Shown: positions 16,509 to 25,483, counted from the stretch's first letter. The stretch: DNA of 47,115 nt from Syntrophaceae bacterium UBA6078 (GCA_002428735.1 DIXO01000078.1:1-47115); one strand, 5' to 3'. The notes: generated from the sequence alone by a model not told the origin. Made by a program: numbers and translations.

Positions 16509-17006
16509 TCAGGGAGCCAGCGGGGTGGGGGCAATGGTCCCCTTTTCCGCGGCCTTTTTCTCGAGGGCAGTCTGATTCACCGTGAGAGGATACTGAACGG
16601 GATACTCATCTTCCATAAGGACAACCTGCTTTGCCAGCATCTTCCTGGCGTTGATCACAATGGGCGCCCGCAGGTTTGCCGTCACCCTGAAGGGATCGGA
16701 GCGGATCGTCACGGTGGACAAGACAACGATATCTTCAGGCGCGGGGGATGACGGAATGTCAAGAAGCCTCACATCGCTGTCGGAAATGACCGGTTCGTAA
16801 TCATCCTTGACCACAAAGGAATGGATAACGACGAAGGCGAGGGAACCGTCGTCAACGGATTGAAACCACATGAAGGGGGTTTCTTTATCCTGGGTGAGGA
16901 GAACGTAGCGCTTCAGATGCTCGAACCCCAGCATCCCCTCCTTCATCTCTATGATCCGCGTTTCATCAATACTGATATCTCCAAAGCGCGTGGTGGAAAC
17001 CTTCAC
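16509..17006 (-). CDS. fliW: Flagellar assembly factor FliW
   Basis: FliW binds flagellin and CsrA, releasing or restraining CsrA so that flagellin translation follows export. The 165-residue product has the family core: TTRFGDISIDETRIIEMKEG, GMLGFEHLKRYVLL, PFMWFQSVDDGSLAFVV and the strand RAPIVINARKMLAKQVVL. Its start overlaps the csrA stop by 4 bases (ATGA), so the pair is translationally coupled. Its C-terminus carries about 15 residues beyond the usual end. It is the last gene of the flagellar block. Confidence 0.95.
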   Translation of the reverse strand: MKVSTTRFGDISIDETRIIEMKEGMLGFEHLKRYVLLTQDKETPFMWFQSVDDGSLAFVVIHSFVVKDDYEPVISDSDVRLLDIPSSPAPEDIVVLSTVTIRSDPFRVTANLRAPIVINARKMLAKQVVLMEDEYPVQYPLTVNQTALEKKAAEKGTIAPTPLAP

Positions 17007-17263
17007 TCAACATCCTCCTTCGGATTCTTCAACCTGTTCCATACATGGGACAGCCCCGCGCCCATGGTGTCGGAGCGTCCCGCTTCCGCCGCCAGGATAT
17101 TCTGTTCCATCACCGCGCGGTAGACTTCCTCGCGATGAACCGCCACGTCCGGGGGGGCTTCAATCCCGATCCGTATCTGTTTTCCCCTGATATCCAGAAT
17201 GGCAATCTTGATGTCATTGCCGATTCGTATTGTCTCTCCCAACTTCCGTGTCAGGATAAGCAT
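17003..17263 (-). CDS. csrA: Carbon storage regulator CsrA
   Basis: This is an RNA-binding dimer that represses translation by binding GGA motifs near ribosome sites. The 86-residue product begins MLILTRKLGETIRIG and contains IAILDIRGKQIRIGIEAP and VAVHREEVY, the residues forming the RNA-binding strands and helix. The C-terminal tail of about 25 residues is longer than in E. coli CsrA (61 residues), as in many flagellar-locus CsrA proteins. It is paired with its antagonist fliW downstream and follows flgL after a 113-base gap that holds no gene. Confidence 0.96.
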   Translation of the reverse strand: MLILTRKLGETIRIGNDIKIAILDIRGKQIRIGIEAPPDVAVHREEVYRAVMEQNILAAEAGRSDTMGAGLSHVWNRLKNPKEDVE

Positions 17264-17376
17264 ATCACTGCTCTCTTTTCAAAAGTGTTATCGTGATGAG
17301 GAAGACACGCCCGCGATGGGGTCCTCCCCCGGAGACGAGAAAGCGCCGCTGTCTCCATCTCCTGCCGGCGCACTGT

Positions 17377-18603
17377 CTAACGGAGCCAATCGAGCAGGGT
17401 CATGCTCCCTATGCGGGACGCCGCGCTGTAAGACGCCTGGAGGGCGATCTGCTTCATGGAAAGTTTGGTGATTATTTCCGTCACGTCCGCATCCTCCGTG
17501 TTGGATAACAACCCTGCCAGATCCAGTTCCCTTTCGGCCATGTTACCGCTTGCTATCTCCAGTCGATTTCCCTTTGTCCCGCACCGGGAGATGCTGTTCG
17601 ATACCTGTTGGGATGCCGCCTCCAGATCGTCTATCAGATCGGAGATGCCGGCCTGGCTGTTGTTCTCCAACGCCTCCTTCAAGGAGTTGAGAACACCGAA
17701 CACATCGACTTCCCCGTCCCCCTTGTCCGTAAAGGCAGCTTCCCCCGAAATGGAGTACGCGAACGGTGTTCCTTCGCCGATATTGACCGTAAGCTCTCCG
17801 CCGTCTCCGTTGTAATATCCTGCGGCATAGGCATGAACAGAGAACACATCGTTTTCCGCCAGCGCCGCGGAGCCGGTGTCATCAAAGGTCAATTCTATCC
17901 CGTCGCCGATGTCTCCGGTGGATACGGAACCGGCGGCCGGGAGAACAAAGGTTGCTCCCGTTGTCGTCCAGTTCTCACCGCCGTCGGCGGACACGCTGTA
18001 GGTGGCCGTTTCCGTGGCATCGTCCCAATCGGTAATCTTCACCACATAGGTCTTGTTTGTCAAACCGGTATAGGTGCCGCCCGAGGTAACGGCCCCGTCA
18101 AAGGTGTTTCCGTTGGAACCCGAAGCGGCGCCGATCTGGGCTGCGTCTCTCGCCGTTGACGAGAAGGGGGTCGTCCCCGTCGTCGTCCCTGAAAAGAGGT
18201 AATTCCCCTGATAGGTGGCGTTGGCGAGAGAGAGCATCTCTTCCATGAGCTGCTCAACGATCCCTGCTCCCGTTTCACGGGTTTCGGCGGATGCCGTGGC
18301 CGTCGCCTGGGCAATGGCAATCTCCCGGGCGCTGACCAGGAGGTCTCCCGCCGACGAGAGCTTCGATTCCGAAATGGTGAGCCACGACTGGCAGCTTTCG
18401 ATGTTTTTGCTGTACTGCGCGACGGAGGCCTGTGATTCCCGCAGATTGAGCACCTTGCTCATGCCGATGGGATCATCGGACGGCCGGTTTATCTCCTTGA
18501 GGGAGGACATCTTCTCCATGAGTTTGTTGTAGTCGTCCTGCACCGTGAACATATTGTCCATGAGCGCATTGTACTTCATGTTCTCCGATACGCGCATTAC
18601 CAT
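17377..18603 (-). CDS. flgL: Flagellar hook-filament junction protein FlgL (HAP3)
   Basis: FlgL joins the hook to the filament together with FlgK. The N-terminal flagellin-like D0/D1 segment (MRVSENMKYNALMDNMFTVQ) and the C-terminal helix (IAIT-like region ending ALQASYSAASRIGSMTLLDW) are conserved. The protein has 408 residues against about 317 in E. coli. The extra length is a beta-rich insert near residues 165-290 with repeated glycine-aspartate and threonine-serine stretches, resembling a surface Ig-like domain. The start is ATG 18603, with ATG 18597 as an alternative. It is the last structural gene of the flgM-flgN-flgK-flgL unit. Confidence 0.93.
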   Translation of the reverse strand: MVMRVSENMKYNALMDNMFTVQDDYNKLMEKMSSLKEINRPSDDPIGMSKVLNLRESQASVAQYSKNIESCQSWLTISESKLSSAGDLLVSAREIAIAQATATASAETRETGAGIVEQLMEEMLSLANATYQGNYLFSGTTTGTTPFSSTARDAAQIGAASGSNGNTFDGAVTSGGTYTGLTNKTYVVKITDWDDATETATYSVSADGGENWTTTGATFVLPAAGSVSTGDIGDGIELTFDDTGSAALAENDVFSVHAYAAGYYNGDGGELTVNIGEGTPFAYSISGEAAFTDKGDGEVDVFGVLNSLKEALENNSQAGISDLIDDLEAASQQVSNSISRCGTKGNRLEIASGNMAERELDLAGLLSNTEDADVTEIITKLSMKQIALQASYSAASRIGSMTLLDWLR

Positions 18604-18629
18604 GAGACAGAGTCCTCTTCCCTTTTACG

Positions 18630-20000
18630 TTATCCGACCAGATCCATCAGGGTATTCGACAGTTCCTGGGCGGCGACAAACAGTCTGGCCGACGCGTTAT
18701 AGCCGGTCTGATATTTGATCAGGTTCATCATCTCCTCGTCGATCGACACCCCGGAAAGTTCTTCCCGTTTATCGGTCAACTGGGTCATAAGGACGGTATC
18801 GTGGTCGACGCTTCTGTTCACGTACGCCACATCCTGCCCGATCTCGCCGATAAACGACGCATAATACCCGTTGAAGGTGGACGCGCCGCTGTTCATGGTG
18901 AGTTCGTCCCTGAGAGCGCTCATGGCCGCGGCATTCCCGCCGTCGCCGTTGACCGTTGCCGACGCCGCCACCTTGTTTACATCGGCAACGATAGCTTCGC
19001 TGACCTTCAGATACCGGGCTTCCTGGACCTCCGGGTCCACATCGAAAAAGAAGAAGTCTCCCCCCACATTCTGATCCAGATCGTATCCCAGGGCATGCTG
19101 TGCATTGATCTCCGTCGCGAGAGAGGTGGCAAGGGTGTCGAGGGTTCCGAGATATCCCTCGACCGTGGTATCGCGGATCTCGAGATAGGCCGCGAGGCTT
19201 CCCTCCGTGATGGAGCTGTTTATCGATGTTGCGGGATCATCGGCAAAAACGACGTTATTGAAGGAGGTCTGGGCGTCAGCCACGGTATCGAGTGCCCAGC
19301 TCCGGTTCCCGTCGACCAGCGTGAGACCGTTGGAGAGGAATATGCTGACCGAATCGTCGGTGTTTCGGGTATAGTGGATATCCACAATCCCGGCGAGAGA
19401 GGTAAGAAGACTCTCCTGCTCATCCTTCAGGGCGTTCAGGCCGGAGCTGCTCCCCGTCCCCGCCAGTTGGGTAACCTTTCCGTTGATGTCCGCCATATCC
19501 TCGGCGTAGCCGTTGATCTCGGTCACCAGACTGGATACGCGGGTATTCGCGTCGTACTGTACGTCGAGAAGATCATCCCCGTAGGAACGAAAAAGTGAGG
19601 CCAGGCTCTGGGAAACGGAAACCACCGTCATCCGTTCGGCCTGTCCGGAGGGATTCACCGACAGACCCTCCCAGGCATTCCAGAATTCATTCAGGAGTTC
19701 GCTGATACCGCCGCCGTCGGTCTCGTTGAAGATCATTTCGATCCTGCTCAGCGCGTCCTGACGTGCTTCATTCCCTTCCAGACTGTTGGTCTGCCCGTTG
19801 ATCTGAACGCCGAGGAACTGATCGTACATCCTCTCGATCCCCGCTATCCGGACACCGGGATCCATGGTGCTGAAGATCGCGCGCTGCCGCGAGTATCCCT
19901 CCGTGTTCGCGTTGGCGACATTGCTTCCCGTCAGATTGATCGCGGTCTGGTGGCTGAGCAGACTGTCCCGCGCGATATTGAGAATGTCGATCCCCGACAT
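18630..20000 (-). CDS. flgK: Flagellar hook-filament junction protein FlgK (HAP1)
   Basis: FlgK caps the hook before filament growth. The 456-residue product has the N-terminal rod-hook signature ALL-type helix (LLSHQTAINLTGSNVANANT) and the FlgK-specific GYSRQ. The C-terminal segment reads EEMMNLIKYQTGYNASARLF followed by VAAQELSNTLM, typical of axial proteins. It is shorter than E. coli FlgK (547), the difference lying in the variable middle. Four bases separate it from the flgN-like gene. Confidence 0.95.
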   Translation of the reverse strand: MSGIDILNIARDSLLSHQTAINLTGSNVANANTEGYSRQRAIFSTMDPGVRIAGIERMYDQFLGVQINGQTNSLEGNEARQDALSRIEMIFNETDGGGISELLNEFWNAWEGLSVNPSGQAERMTVVSVSQSLASLFRSYGDDLLDVQYDANTRVSSLVTEINGYAEDMADINGKVTQLAGTGSSSGLNALKDEQESLLTSLAGIVDIHYTRNTDDSVSIFLSNGLTLVDGNRSWALDTVADAQTSFNNVVFADDPATSINSSITEGSLAAYLEIRDTTVEGYLGTLDTLATSLATEINAQHALGYDLDQNVGGDFFFFDVDPEVQEARYLKVSEAIVADVNKVAASATVNGDGGNAAAMSALRDELTMNSGASTFNGYYASFIGEIGQDVAYVNRSVDHDTVLMTQLTDKREELSGVSIDEEMMNLIKYQTGYNASARLFVAAQELSNTLMDLVG

Positions 20001-20004
20001 GGTT

Positions 20005-20520
20005 CTATCCTTCCCGGCTTACGAGTCTTCCATTCATGTTGTTTTCCCGCAGTCTCCCCGTGTTCATGTACGTGCCGAAGGGGTAGATGAGCTGCCCCAG
20101 AAAATCGACGGACTTCTGAACGTATGCAAGGGAGTCGTCGAGAAGCATCTTGTTGAGTTCATTCAGTTCCTGAATATCCGCCACAAGAGACCGCAGGACC
20201 GACCGGCACTCCTGCAGTGCCTCTTTCTGCGTTTCGTCTCCATGCGGCAGGAGCGCCGAAAGGGTGATCCCCTTTTTGTCAAGACCGAGAGCGGCGGCGA
20301 TTTTTTTCATCAGGGCCGCCCTGTTTCCTTCCAGCACACCGGCCTTGAGGATACTCTCCTCCTTTGCGGCATTGCTCGCGTAGAGCTCATCGACCGAAGC
20401 TCCGGCCAGGATCTCTTTCTCCTGCACCAGGGCGCCGTGAAGTTCGCTGAAGACCTCGATCTCTTCCCTCAGGGCTGTTATCAGGGCATCATAGAGGGTA
20501 TGCAGGTCGGCATTCATCAT
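20005..20520 (-). CDS. flgN: FlgN-like flagellar export chaperone
   Basis: This 171-residue, highly helical, soluble protein is rich in leucine and glutamate, as expected for the FlgN chaperone that guards FlgK and FlgL. The N-terminal helix ALREEIEVFSELHGALVQEK and the central KEESILKAGVLEGNRAALMK pattern match FlgN proteins. Its position between flgM and flgK is the classic one. Assignment rests on both pattern and context, since FlgN sequences diverge quickly. Confidence 0.82.
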   Translation of the reverse strand: MMNADLHTLYDALITALREEIEVFSELHGALVQEKEILAGASVDELYASNAAKEESILKAGVLEGNRAALMKKIAAALGLDKKGITLSALLPHGDETQKEALQECRSVLRSLVADIQELNELNKMLLDDSLAYVQKSVDFLGQLIYPFGTYMNTGRLRENNMNGRLVSREG

Positions 20521-20521
20521 C

Positions 20522-20830
20522 TCACACCAGGATATCGAGAAGCGATTCGCTTACCATCTTCTCGGCAATCTTTTCCCCGTTTATGGTGTAGCGTTCCGCT
20601 TCTATCTGTTCCTTCAGTTCCCGCACCTTTTCAGACCGCACCTCGGGAAGGGCTTCGACCGCCTTCTTCGCCTCCTGCAGATCACGGGCCTGGGAGGAGA
20701 GACTTACCTTCTCTTCCGCGATGACACCGGCCGTTGCCTGCTTGCCGGCCTCTGCGGCCGCTTTCTTATCACTGATCCTGTGCTGCGAAACGAGTTCCGC
20801 CGGCGAGTTGCTTGTTTCAGAAATTTTCAT
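20522..20830 (-). CDS. flgM: Anti-sigma-28 factor FlgM
   Basis: FlgM binds FliA and blocks late gene transcription until it is exported through the finished hook. The 102-residue product has a flexible N-terminal half and the C-terminal binding region: VSLSSQARDLQEAKKAVEAL, then RSEKVRELKEQIEAERYTIN and EKIAEKMVSESL, the standard FlgM pattern. A clear FliA-type promoter lies about 40 bases upstream, so the inhibitor is itself under sigma-28 control. The stop is 2 bases from the flgN start. Confidence 0.94.
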   Translation of the reverse strand: MKISETSNSPAELVSQHRISDKKAAAEAGKQATAGVIAEEKVSLSSQARDLQEAKKAVEALPEVRSEKVRELKEQIEAERYTINGEKIAEKMVSESLLDILV

Positions 20831-20870
20831 CGGTGATATCTCCTTTTTCCTTTTTCTTCTCTCCTACTTC

Positions 20871-20898
20871 ATATCGGACGGTTTGCCGTAAAACTTTA
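20871..20898 (-). promoter_or_regulatory. Sigma-28 (FliA) promoter for flgM-flgN-flgK-flgL
   Basis: On the minus strand TAAAGTTT (20898-20891) is followed after 12 bases by TCCGATAT (20878-20871). The flagellar consensus is TAAAGTTT, 11 bases, GCCGATAA. The -35 box is perfect and the -10 core CCGATA is intact. Transcription would begin near 20864, about 33 bases before the flgM ATG. fliA itself is in the same cluster. Confidence 0.85.
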
Positions 20899-20931
20899 GA
20901 AAGAGGGATAAAACAATCTGATTACAGACGG

Positions 20932-21267
20932 TTACCGTCCCTCAGCATCGTCCGATGGGCGAAGCCCTCTGAACTGGTGAAGAAGCATCTTCTGAATGCC
21001 CATGCCCCCTCCCCTCTTCGCCAGATCTTCAGCAACCTTCTGGTCCATGAGCATGGTGTACGTATCCTTACCGGGGAACTCATTCAAACCGCTCTTCGGG
21101 ATCGTGTTTCGCATGGTTTTCAACAGGTAGCTTATGAAGATGGCTTCAAAATCGGCACAGGCCTTTTGCAGGCGCTCCTCCGTCACATCCCCCTGCCGCT
21201 TTCCGTGCCGGGGTGCCCCGTTCCCCTCCGGGAGCGTCGCCGATTGTCTCATAGTGACCTGTTCCAT
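20932..21267 (-). CDS. flgJ: Rod-binding protein FlgJ (rod-cap domain only)
   Basis: The 111-residue product contains only the rod-cap domain: LQKACADFEAIFISYLLKTM, TYTMLMDQKVAEDLAKRGG and GIQKMLLHQF. It helps rod assembly in the periplasm. The C-terminal peptidoglycan hydrolase domain present in E. coli FlgJ is missing, as in many Deltaproteobacteria and Epsilonproteobacteria, so another enzyme must open the wall. It follows flgI by 17 bases. Confidence 0.9.
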   Translation of the reverse strand: MEQVTMRQSATLPEGNGAPRHGKRQGDVTEERLQKACADFEAIFISYLLKTMRNTIPKSGLNEFPGKDTYTMLMDQKVAEDLAKRGGGMGIQKMLLHQFRGLRPSDDAEGR

Positions 21268-21284
21268 CCGATTCTCCCCGTCCC

Positions 21285-22472
21285 CTAGATGAGTTTCAAG
21301 TCCGCCTGCAGAGCGCCAGCCGACTTGATGGTCTGCAGTATGGTGATCAGATCCCCCGGTGTGACGCCTATGGCGTTCAGCGCCCTCACGACATCCTGAA
21401 TCGTCACCCCCCGGGGAACCACCACCAGACGATTCTTTTCTTCTTCCACGCCGACGGTCGTATCGGTCGTCACCACCGTCTGTCCTCCAGGAGCAACTAC
21501 TGTGCCGCCGCCCGCGTCAATCGCCGTGCTGCCCGCGGGAGGAGCGGGAGCAAAGGGGGCCGGCTGCGACACATCCTTCGTCTCCTTGATCTGTATATAC
21601 AGGTTGCCGTGGGCCACCGCAACGGTCGATATCCGGACATTTTCACCCATGACGATCGTCCCTGTCTTCTCATCGATGACAACCATAGCGGGAGAATCGA
21701 CTTCAATATTTACATTCTCAATGATGGAGACCAGTTCAAGGGCGTTCCCCCGGAAGCTCTCCTCCAGGTTCACCGTCACCGTTGACGCGTCCATAATCTT
21801 CGCCTTCACCCCCGCCACAATTGCGGGAATGGCGGTCGCCACCCCTGTGGCGGTCGTGAAATCGGGGCGATAGAGATTGATGGAAACGACTCGTCGTTCC
21901 TCGAAATCGTATTTCAGCTCCTTCTCGACGGAAGCACCGTTGGTGATCCGCCCCGAAGTGGGGTGGTTCTTGGAAACGCTCGCTCCGCTTCCCCCTGCGG
22001 AAAAACCACCTACGGATACCGGCCCCTGCGCCACGGCGTATACCGCGCCATCCGCGCCCCGAAGGGGGGTCATGAGCAGCATCCCGCCACGCAGGCTTTC
22101 TGCGTTGCCGATGGATGAGACCGCAACATCTATCTTCGATCCCACCTTGGCGAAGGGGGGAAGATCGGCGCTGACCATGACCGACGCTACATTGTCCGAA
22201 TCCAGGTCTTCCCGTGCCGACTCCTTCATCCCCAGCCCCTGCCTGCTCAGCATATTGGCAAGGGTCTCCTTGGTGAATCCGTTTTCAATATCATCCCCGG
22301 TCCCGGCCAGACCGACAACAAGACCGTACCCGATGAGCTGGTTGTCCCTGATCCCGCCGATACTGGCAATATCCTTGATGCGGGCGGCGGAAAGAGAAGA
22401 GGCAGCGATAAGGCCCGCCATGAAAAAGACTGCCACACCGATGGAAATTTTTTTCGCCTTCGTCTTCATCAT
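21285..22472 (-). CDS. flgI: Flagellar P-ring protein FlgI
   Basis: This periplasmic protein forms the ring around the rod in the peptidoglycan layer. The 395-residue precursor has a signal peptide (ISIGVAVFFMAGLIAASSLS) and the family hallmarks GIRDNQLIGYGLVVGLAGTG, MVSADLPPFAKVGSKIDVAV and the end LNAIGVTPGDLITILQTIKS. It is slightly longer than E. coli FlgI because of a proline-, glycine- and threonine-rich loop near residues 310-345. It lies between flgH and flgJ in the expected order. Confidence 0.96.
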   Translation of the reverse strand: MMKTKAKKISIGVAVFFMAGLIAASSLSAARIKDIASIGGIRDNQLIGYGLVVGLAGTGDDIENGFTKETLANMLSRQGLGMKESAREDLDSDNVASVMVSADLPPFAKVGSKIDVAVSSIGNAESLRGGMLLMTPLRGADGAVYAVAQGPVSVGGFSAGGSGASVSKNHPTSGRITNGASVEKELKYDFEERRVVSINLYRPDFTTATGVATAIPAIVAGVKAKIMDASTVTVNLEESFRGNALELVSIIENVNIEVDSPAMVVIDEKTGTIVMGENVRISTVAVAHGNLYIQIKETKDVSQPAPFAPAPPAGSTAIDAGGGTVVAPGGQTVVTTDTTVGVEEEKNRLVVVPRGVTIQDVVRALNAIGVTPGDLITILQTIKSAGALQADLKLI

Positions 22473-22494
22473 ACGATTATGTCCTCCATCCCGG

Positions 22495-23226
22495 TCAGAA
22501 CGGCCAGGCCCAGTCTACGACGCGCGTCAGCCAGCCCGGCCGCATCTTGTCGTCCACCACCCCTTTGCCGGTATAGACGATCTTTGCGTCGGCAATGTAC
22601 TGTGACGATATGACGTTGTCCGAAGTGATGTCCTCGGGCCTCACCGTGCCGGAGATAACGATATACTGATCCTCGGCGTTGACCGCCAGCCGACGTTTTC
22701 CTTCTATGTTCAGATTCCCGTTGGGGAGCACCTCCACAACCCGGGCCGTTATCCGCGCCTGGAGTTCACTGTCCCGCGACGTGGTCCCCTTCCCCGTCAG
22801 GCTGTTCGAGGATGACCCCCCCACCTGAATCGAGGGGAGCAGTCCCGCCGTATAGATGTCGTCTCCGTCGGTCAGATCCTTGTTGGACCTCGCGATCTTC
22901 CTGTCCATCCCGAGGAGTGAGGATATCCCGGCGAGGGTTTCGGTATCCCGCGCCGTCGTCGTATTGGCGGAGTTGCTCCCGGAAGAGGACTCCTCTACAA
23001 CGATGGTCACGATATCGTTGACATGACGTGCCTTGTTGTCGCTGAAGAGCGAATTTCTGGCGTTTTCACCCGGCCAGATGGACCCTGTGGGAGGAGGAAC
23101 GGGTTTTTCCTCCTGAACGGGGATAAATTCATCCTTCTCCACCACATCGGCGCGCGTGGAACACCCCGCCACCGCCAAAATGAAACAAATAAGGAAAATA
23201 ACAAACAAACATGAGTGCCGTCGCAT
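22495..23226 (-). CDS. flgH: Flagellar L-ring lipoprotein FlgH
   Basis: This outer-membrane lipoprotein forms the L ring. The 243-residue precursor has a signal peptide ending in the lipobox AVAGC. It also has GSIWPGENARNSLFSDNKAR, VNDIVTIVVEESSSGSNSAN and the C-terminal IVISGTVRPEDITSDNVISS typical of FlgH. It starts 2 bases after the flgA stop and lies 22 bases before flgI. The presence of flgH marks a diderm host. Confidence 0.96.
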   Translation of the reverse strand: MRRHSCLFVIFLICFILAVAGCSTRADVVEKDEFIPVQEEKPVPPPTGSIWPGENARNSLFSDNKARHVNDIVTIVVEESSSGSNSANTTTARDTETLAGISSLLGMDRKIARSNKDLTDGDDIYTAGLLPSIQVGGSSSNSLTGKGTTSRDSELQARITARVVEVLPNGNLNIEGKRRLAVNAEDQYIVISGTVRPEDITSDNVISSQYIADAKIVYTGKGVVDDKMRPGWLTRVVDWAWPF

Positions 23227-23228
23227 GC

Positions 23229-23963
23229 CTAAAACTCCACTTCCACCAGGGAATTATCCACCACCCGGGCATAGATCGTCTTGTGTGACGACGCGTTCTT
23301 GACCTTCACCAGTTCCCCATGCATCCCGTCCTGCTCGGATATGCCGATAGTCGTTATGCCCATGAGGCCGTTATCGACAACGATCTTCACCGGTCTTCCC
23401 TTCTTTACCGCCGGCACGTCTTCCAGCCTGTTACGGGTTATTTCGGTGTTGGGGCTGACGCCGGCGCGCAGCTTCTTCCCCACAACGCCGTCCAGACTCG
23501 AAACGATATTACGGGGCGGGCGCGTGAACCATCGCGCCATGACCCGCACGTCGTGGGGAGAAATAACGGTATCCCTGCCGAGGGAACGAGCGCTGACCAC
23601 CACATGCATGAGAACCTCCAACCGCGCCTTGATGATCTTTTCATCGAGCAGTCTGCCGTCTTCGTAAAACCGGACGCTGAAAGAGGTGTTCCCGAAAAAA
23701 TCTTCATTCCTCCTGCTCTGAACCTGCCAGGTGATATCCTCCCCATCGAGGGTCACATCGGATATCCCGCCCGGAAAATCTATCCTCGTGTCTCGACCTG
23801 TCTGGAAAATATTTTTTGACACATAGGCCCGGATCGCCTCTTCTATCGCCTGGCCCCGTATCACTCCGGCGGCAGCCGCGGATGGAATCCCCGCCAGGAG
23901 GACCACACACGCGGCAAGGGCGATACATCCAGCCATCCAGCATATGTTACCTGAAACTCTCAC
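23229..23963 (-). CDS. flgA: Flagellar P-ring assembly chaperone FlgA
   Basis: FlgA is the periplasmic chaperone for FlgI. The 244-residue protein has a signal peptide and the conserved C-terminal SAF-type domain, seen in VVSARSLGRDTVISPHDVRV, VVGKKLRAGVSPNTEITRNR and the final VKIVVDNGLMGITTIGISEQ. The gene order flgG-flgA-flgH-flgI is standard. Confidence 0.93.
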   Translation of the reverse strand: MRVSGNICWMAGCIALAACVVLLAGIPSAAAAGVIRGQAIEEAIRAYVSKNIFQTGRDTRIDFPGGISDVTLDGEDITWQVQSRRNEDFFGNTSFSVRFYEDGRLLDEKIIKARLEVLMHVVVSARSLGRDTVISPHDVRVMARWFTRPPRNIVSSLDGVVGKKLRAGVSPNTEITRNRLEDVPAVKKGRPVKIVVDNGLMGITTIGISEQDGMHGELVKVKNASSHKTIYARVVDNSLVEVEF

Positions 23964-23977
23964 CAGCGCCTCCCCCG

Positions 23978-24760
23978 TTATCTCTTGAGGTTGTTCACCA
24001 CCTGCATCATGGAATCCGCCGTCTGGATTGCCTTGGAATTGATTTCATAGGCCCTCTGGCCCACAATCATCTTGACCATCTCATCGACCACGTTGACGTT
24101 CGACATCTCCAGAAAATTCTGGGAGAGGGTCCCGAATCCCGTCTCTCCGGGATTACCGACCGTTGCCTCGCCGGAGCCTTCCGTCTTGGCGTAGAGATTT
24201 CTCCCCAGGCTCGTGAGCCCGGCGGGATTGATGAATTTGGCAAGTTCTATGCGGCCGCTTCCCAGGGAATTCCCGAATTCGTCGGTCGCCGTCCATGTCC
24301 CGCCGCTGTCAACGGTAAAATTGACCGCATCATCGGGGATAGTCACCTCGGGGATCAGCTTGAGCCCCTCGGAATTGCACAGAACGCCTTCGCTGTCGGT
24401 CCTGAAACTCCCGGCGCGGGTGTACACGGTATCGCCGTCGTCATCGATCTGGAAGAACCCGTCCCCCTCGATGGCCAGATCGAATCTATTGTCCGTCTGC
24501 ATGTAATCTCCCTGGGTGAACATTTTCTGAACGGACACCGGCTTCACCCCCATGCCGATTTCTATCCCTACCGGAAGCTGGCTTCCGCCGGTTGTCTCGG
24601 CCCCCGACTTCGAATACACCTGATACATGAGGTCCTGGAAATCGGCCCTCGCCTTCTTGAATCCCACGGTGTTGATATTCGCCAGATTATTGGCGGTCAC
24701 ATCCTGTGTTATCTGCTGCGCCTCCATGCCGTTCGCGGCTGTCCATAATGCACGTATCAT
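23978..24760 (-). CDS. flgG: Flagellar distal rod protein FlgG
   Basis: FlgG builds the distal rod. The 260-residue axial protein has the rod signature LWTAANGMEAQQITQDVTAN followed by NLANINTVGFKKARADFQDL, the LAIEGDGFFQI motif and the C-terminal NVNVVDEMVKMIVGQRAYEI. Length is equal to E. coli FlgG (260). It follows flgF by 18 bases. Confidence 0.97.
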   Translation of the reverse strand: MIRALWTAANGMEAQQITQDVTANNLANINTVGFKKARADFQDLMYQVYSKSGAETTGGSQLPVGIEIGMGVKPVSVQKMFTQGDYMQTDNRFDLAIEGDGFFQIDDDGDTVYTRAGSFRTDSEGVLCNSEGLKLIPEVTIPDDAVNFTVDSGGTWTATDEFGNSLGSGRIELAKFINPAGLTSLGRNLYAKTEGSGEATVGNPGETGFGTLSQNFLEMSNVNVVDEMVKMIVGQRAYEINSKAIQTADSMMQVVNNLKR

Positions 24761-24778
24761 CGTATCTGTTCCTCCCTG

Positions 24779-25483
24779 TTAGAGCCGTCCAATGCGGCTT
24801 GTCGATGCCTCGTTCTGTTCGTCAATCGTCTGAATCGCCTTCTGATATGATTCGAAGGTGCGCTGAATATTGATCATCTCAACCATCTCCCGCACAATCT
24901 GGACATTGGAAAGTTCCATATATCCGGACCGTACCTGCGGCTTCTCTTCCTCGCGCATCCCCGCCGCGTCGTCGACATTCAGATAGAGCCGGGCGTTGAG
25001 TTGGACAAGAGCCGACGGATTCTGAAAGCTCGTTACCTTCAAGGTGTCGACCTCATTGCCATCAACGAGTACCGAGCCGTTTGCGCAGACCTGGATATCG
25101 TCCCCCGAGATGGTGATCTTCCCCCCTCTCCCCAGGAAATATTCACCGGAGAGAGAGACCAGTTCCCCCTCTTCATTGAGGGTCGCCCGGCCGTCCCTGG
25201 TGTAGGCGATGCCGTCCTTCCCCTGAACGGTGAAAAATCCGTCCCCCTCTATGGCCAGGTCGAGGACATTGCCGGTCTTCTGTAGCGCGCCCTGGGAATA
25301 ATCGATCGTTGCCGTCGGCCCTTGCGCCGCCTTACGTTCAACGCCTCCTTCAAGGAAACGGACCCATTCCGCTTTGAAGCCGGCGGTGTTCACGTTGGCA
25401 ATATTGCGGGCGGTGCTGTCAAGCCGGTACGCCTCGCGCGTGGCCGCGCTTGCCATCACCTTGATTCCCGTTCCGTCGATCAT
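24779..25483 (-). CDS. flgF: Flagellar proximal rod protein FlgF
   Basis: FlgF is a proximal rod component. The 234-residue axial protein carries NIANVNTAGFKAEWVRF, the DLAIEGDGFFTVQGKDGIAY segment and the C-terminal SNVQIVREMVEMINIQRTFE. It differs from FlgG in length and in lacking the extended D1 loop. It is the first gene after a strong sigma-54 promoter at 25517-25532, with a predicted leader of 23 bases. Confidence 0.92.
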   Translation of the reverse strand: MIDGTGIKVMASAATREAYRLDSTARNIANVNTAGFKAEWVRFLEGGVERKAAQGPTATIDYSQGALQKTGNVLDLAIEGDGFFTVQGKDGIAYTRDGRATLNEEGELVSLSGEYFLGRGGKITISGDDIQVCANGSVLVDGNEVDTLKVTSFQNPSALVQLNARLYLNVDDAAGMREEEKPQVRSGYMELSNVQIVREMVEMINIQRTFESYQKAIQTIDEQNEASTSRIGRL

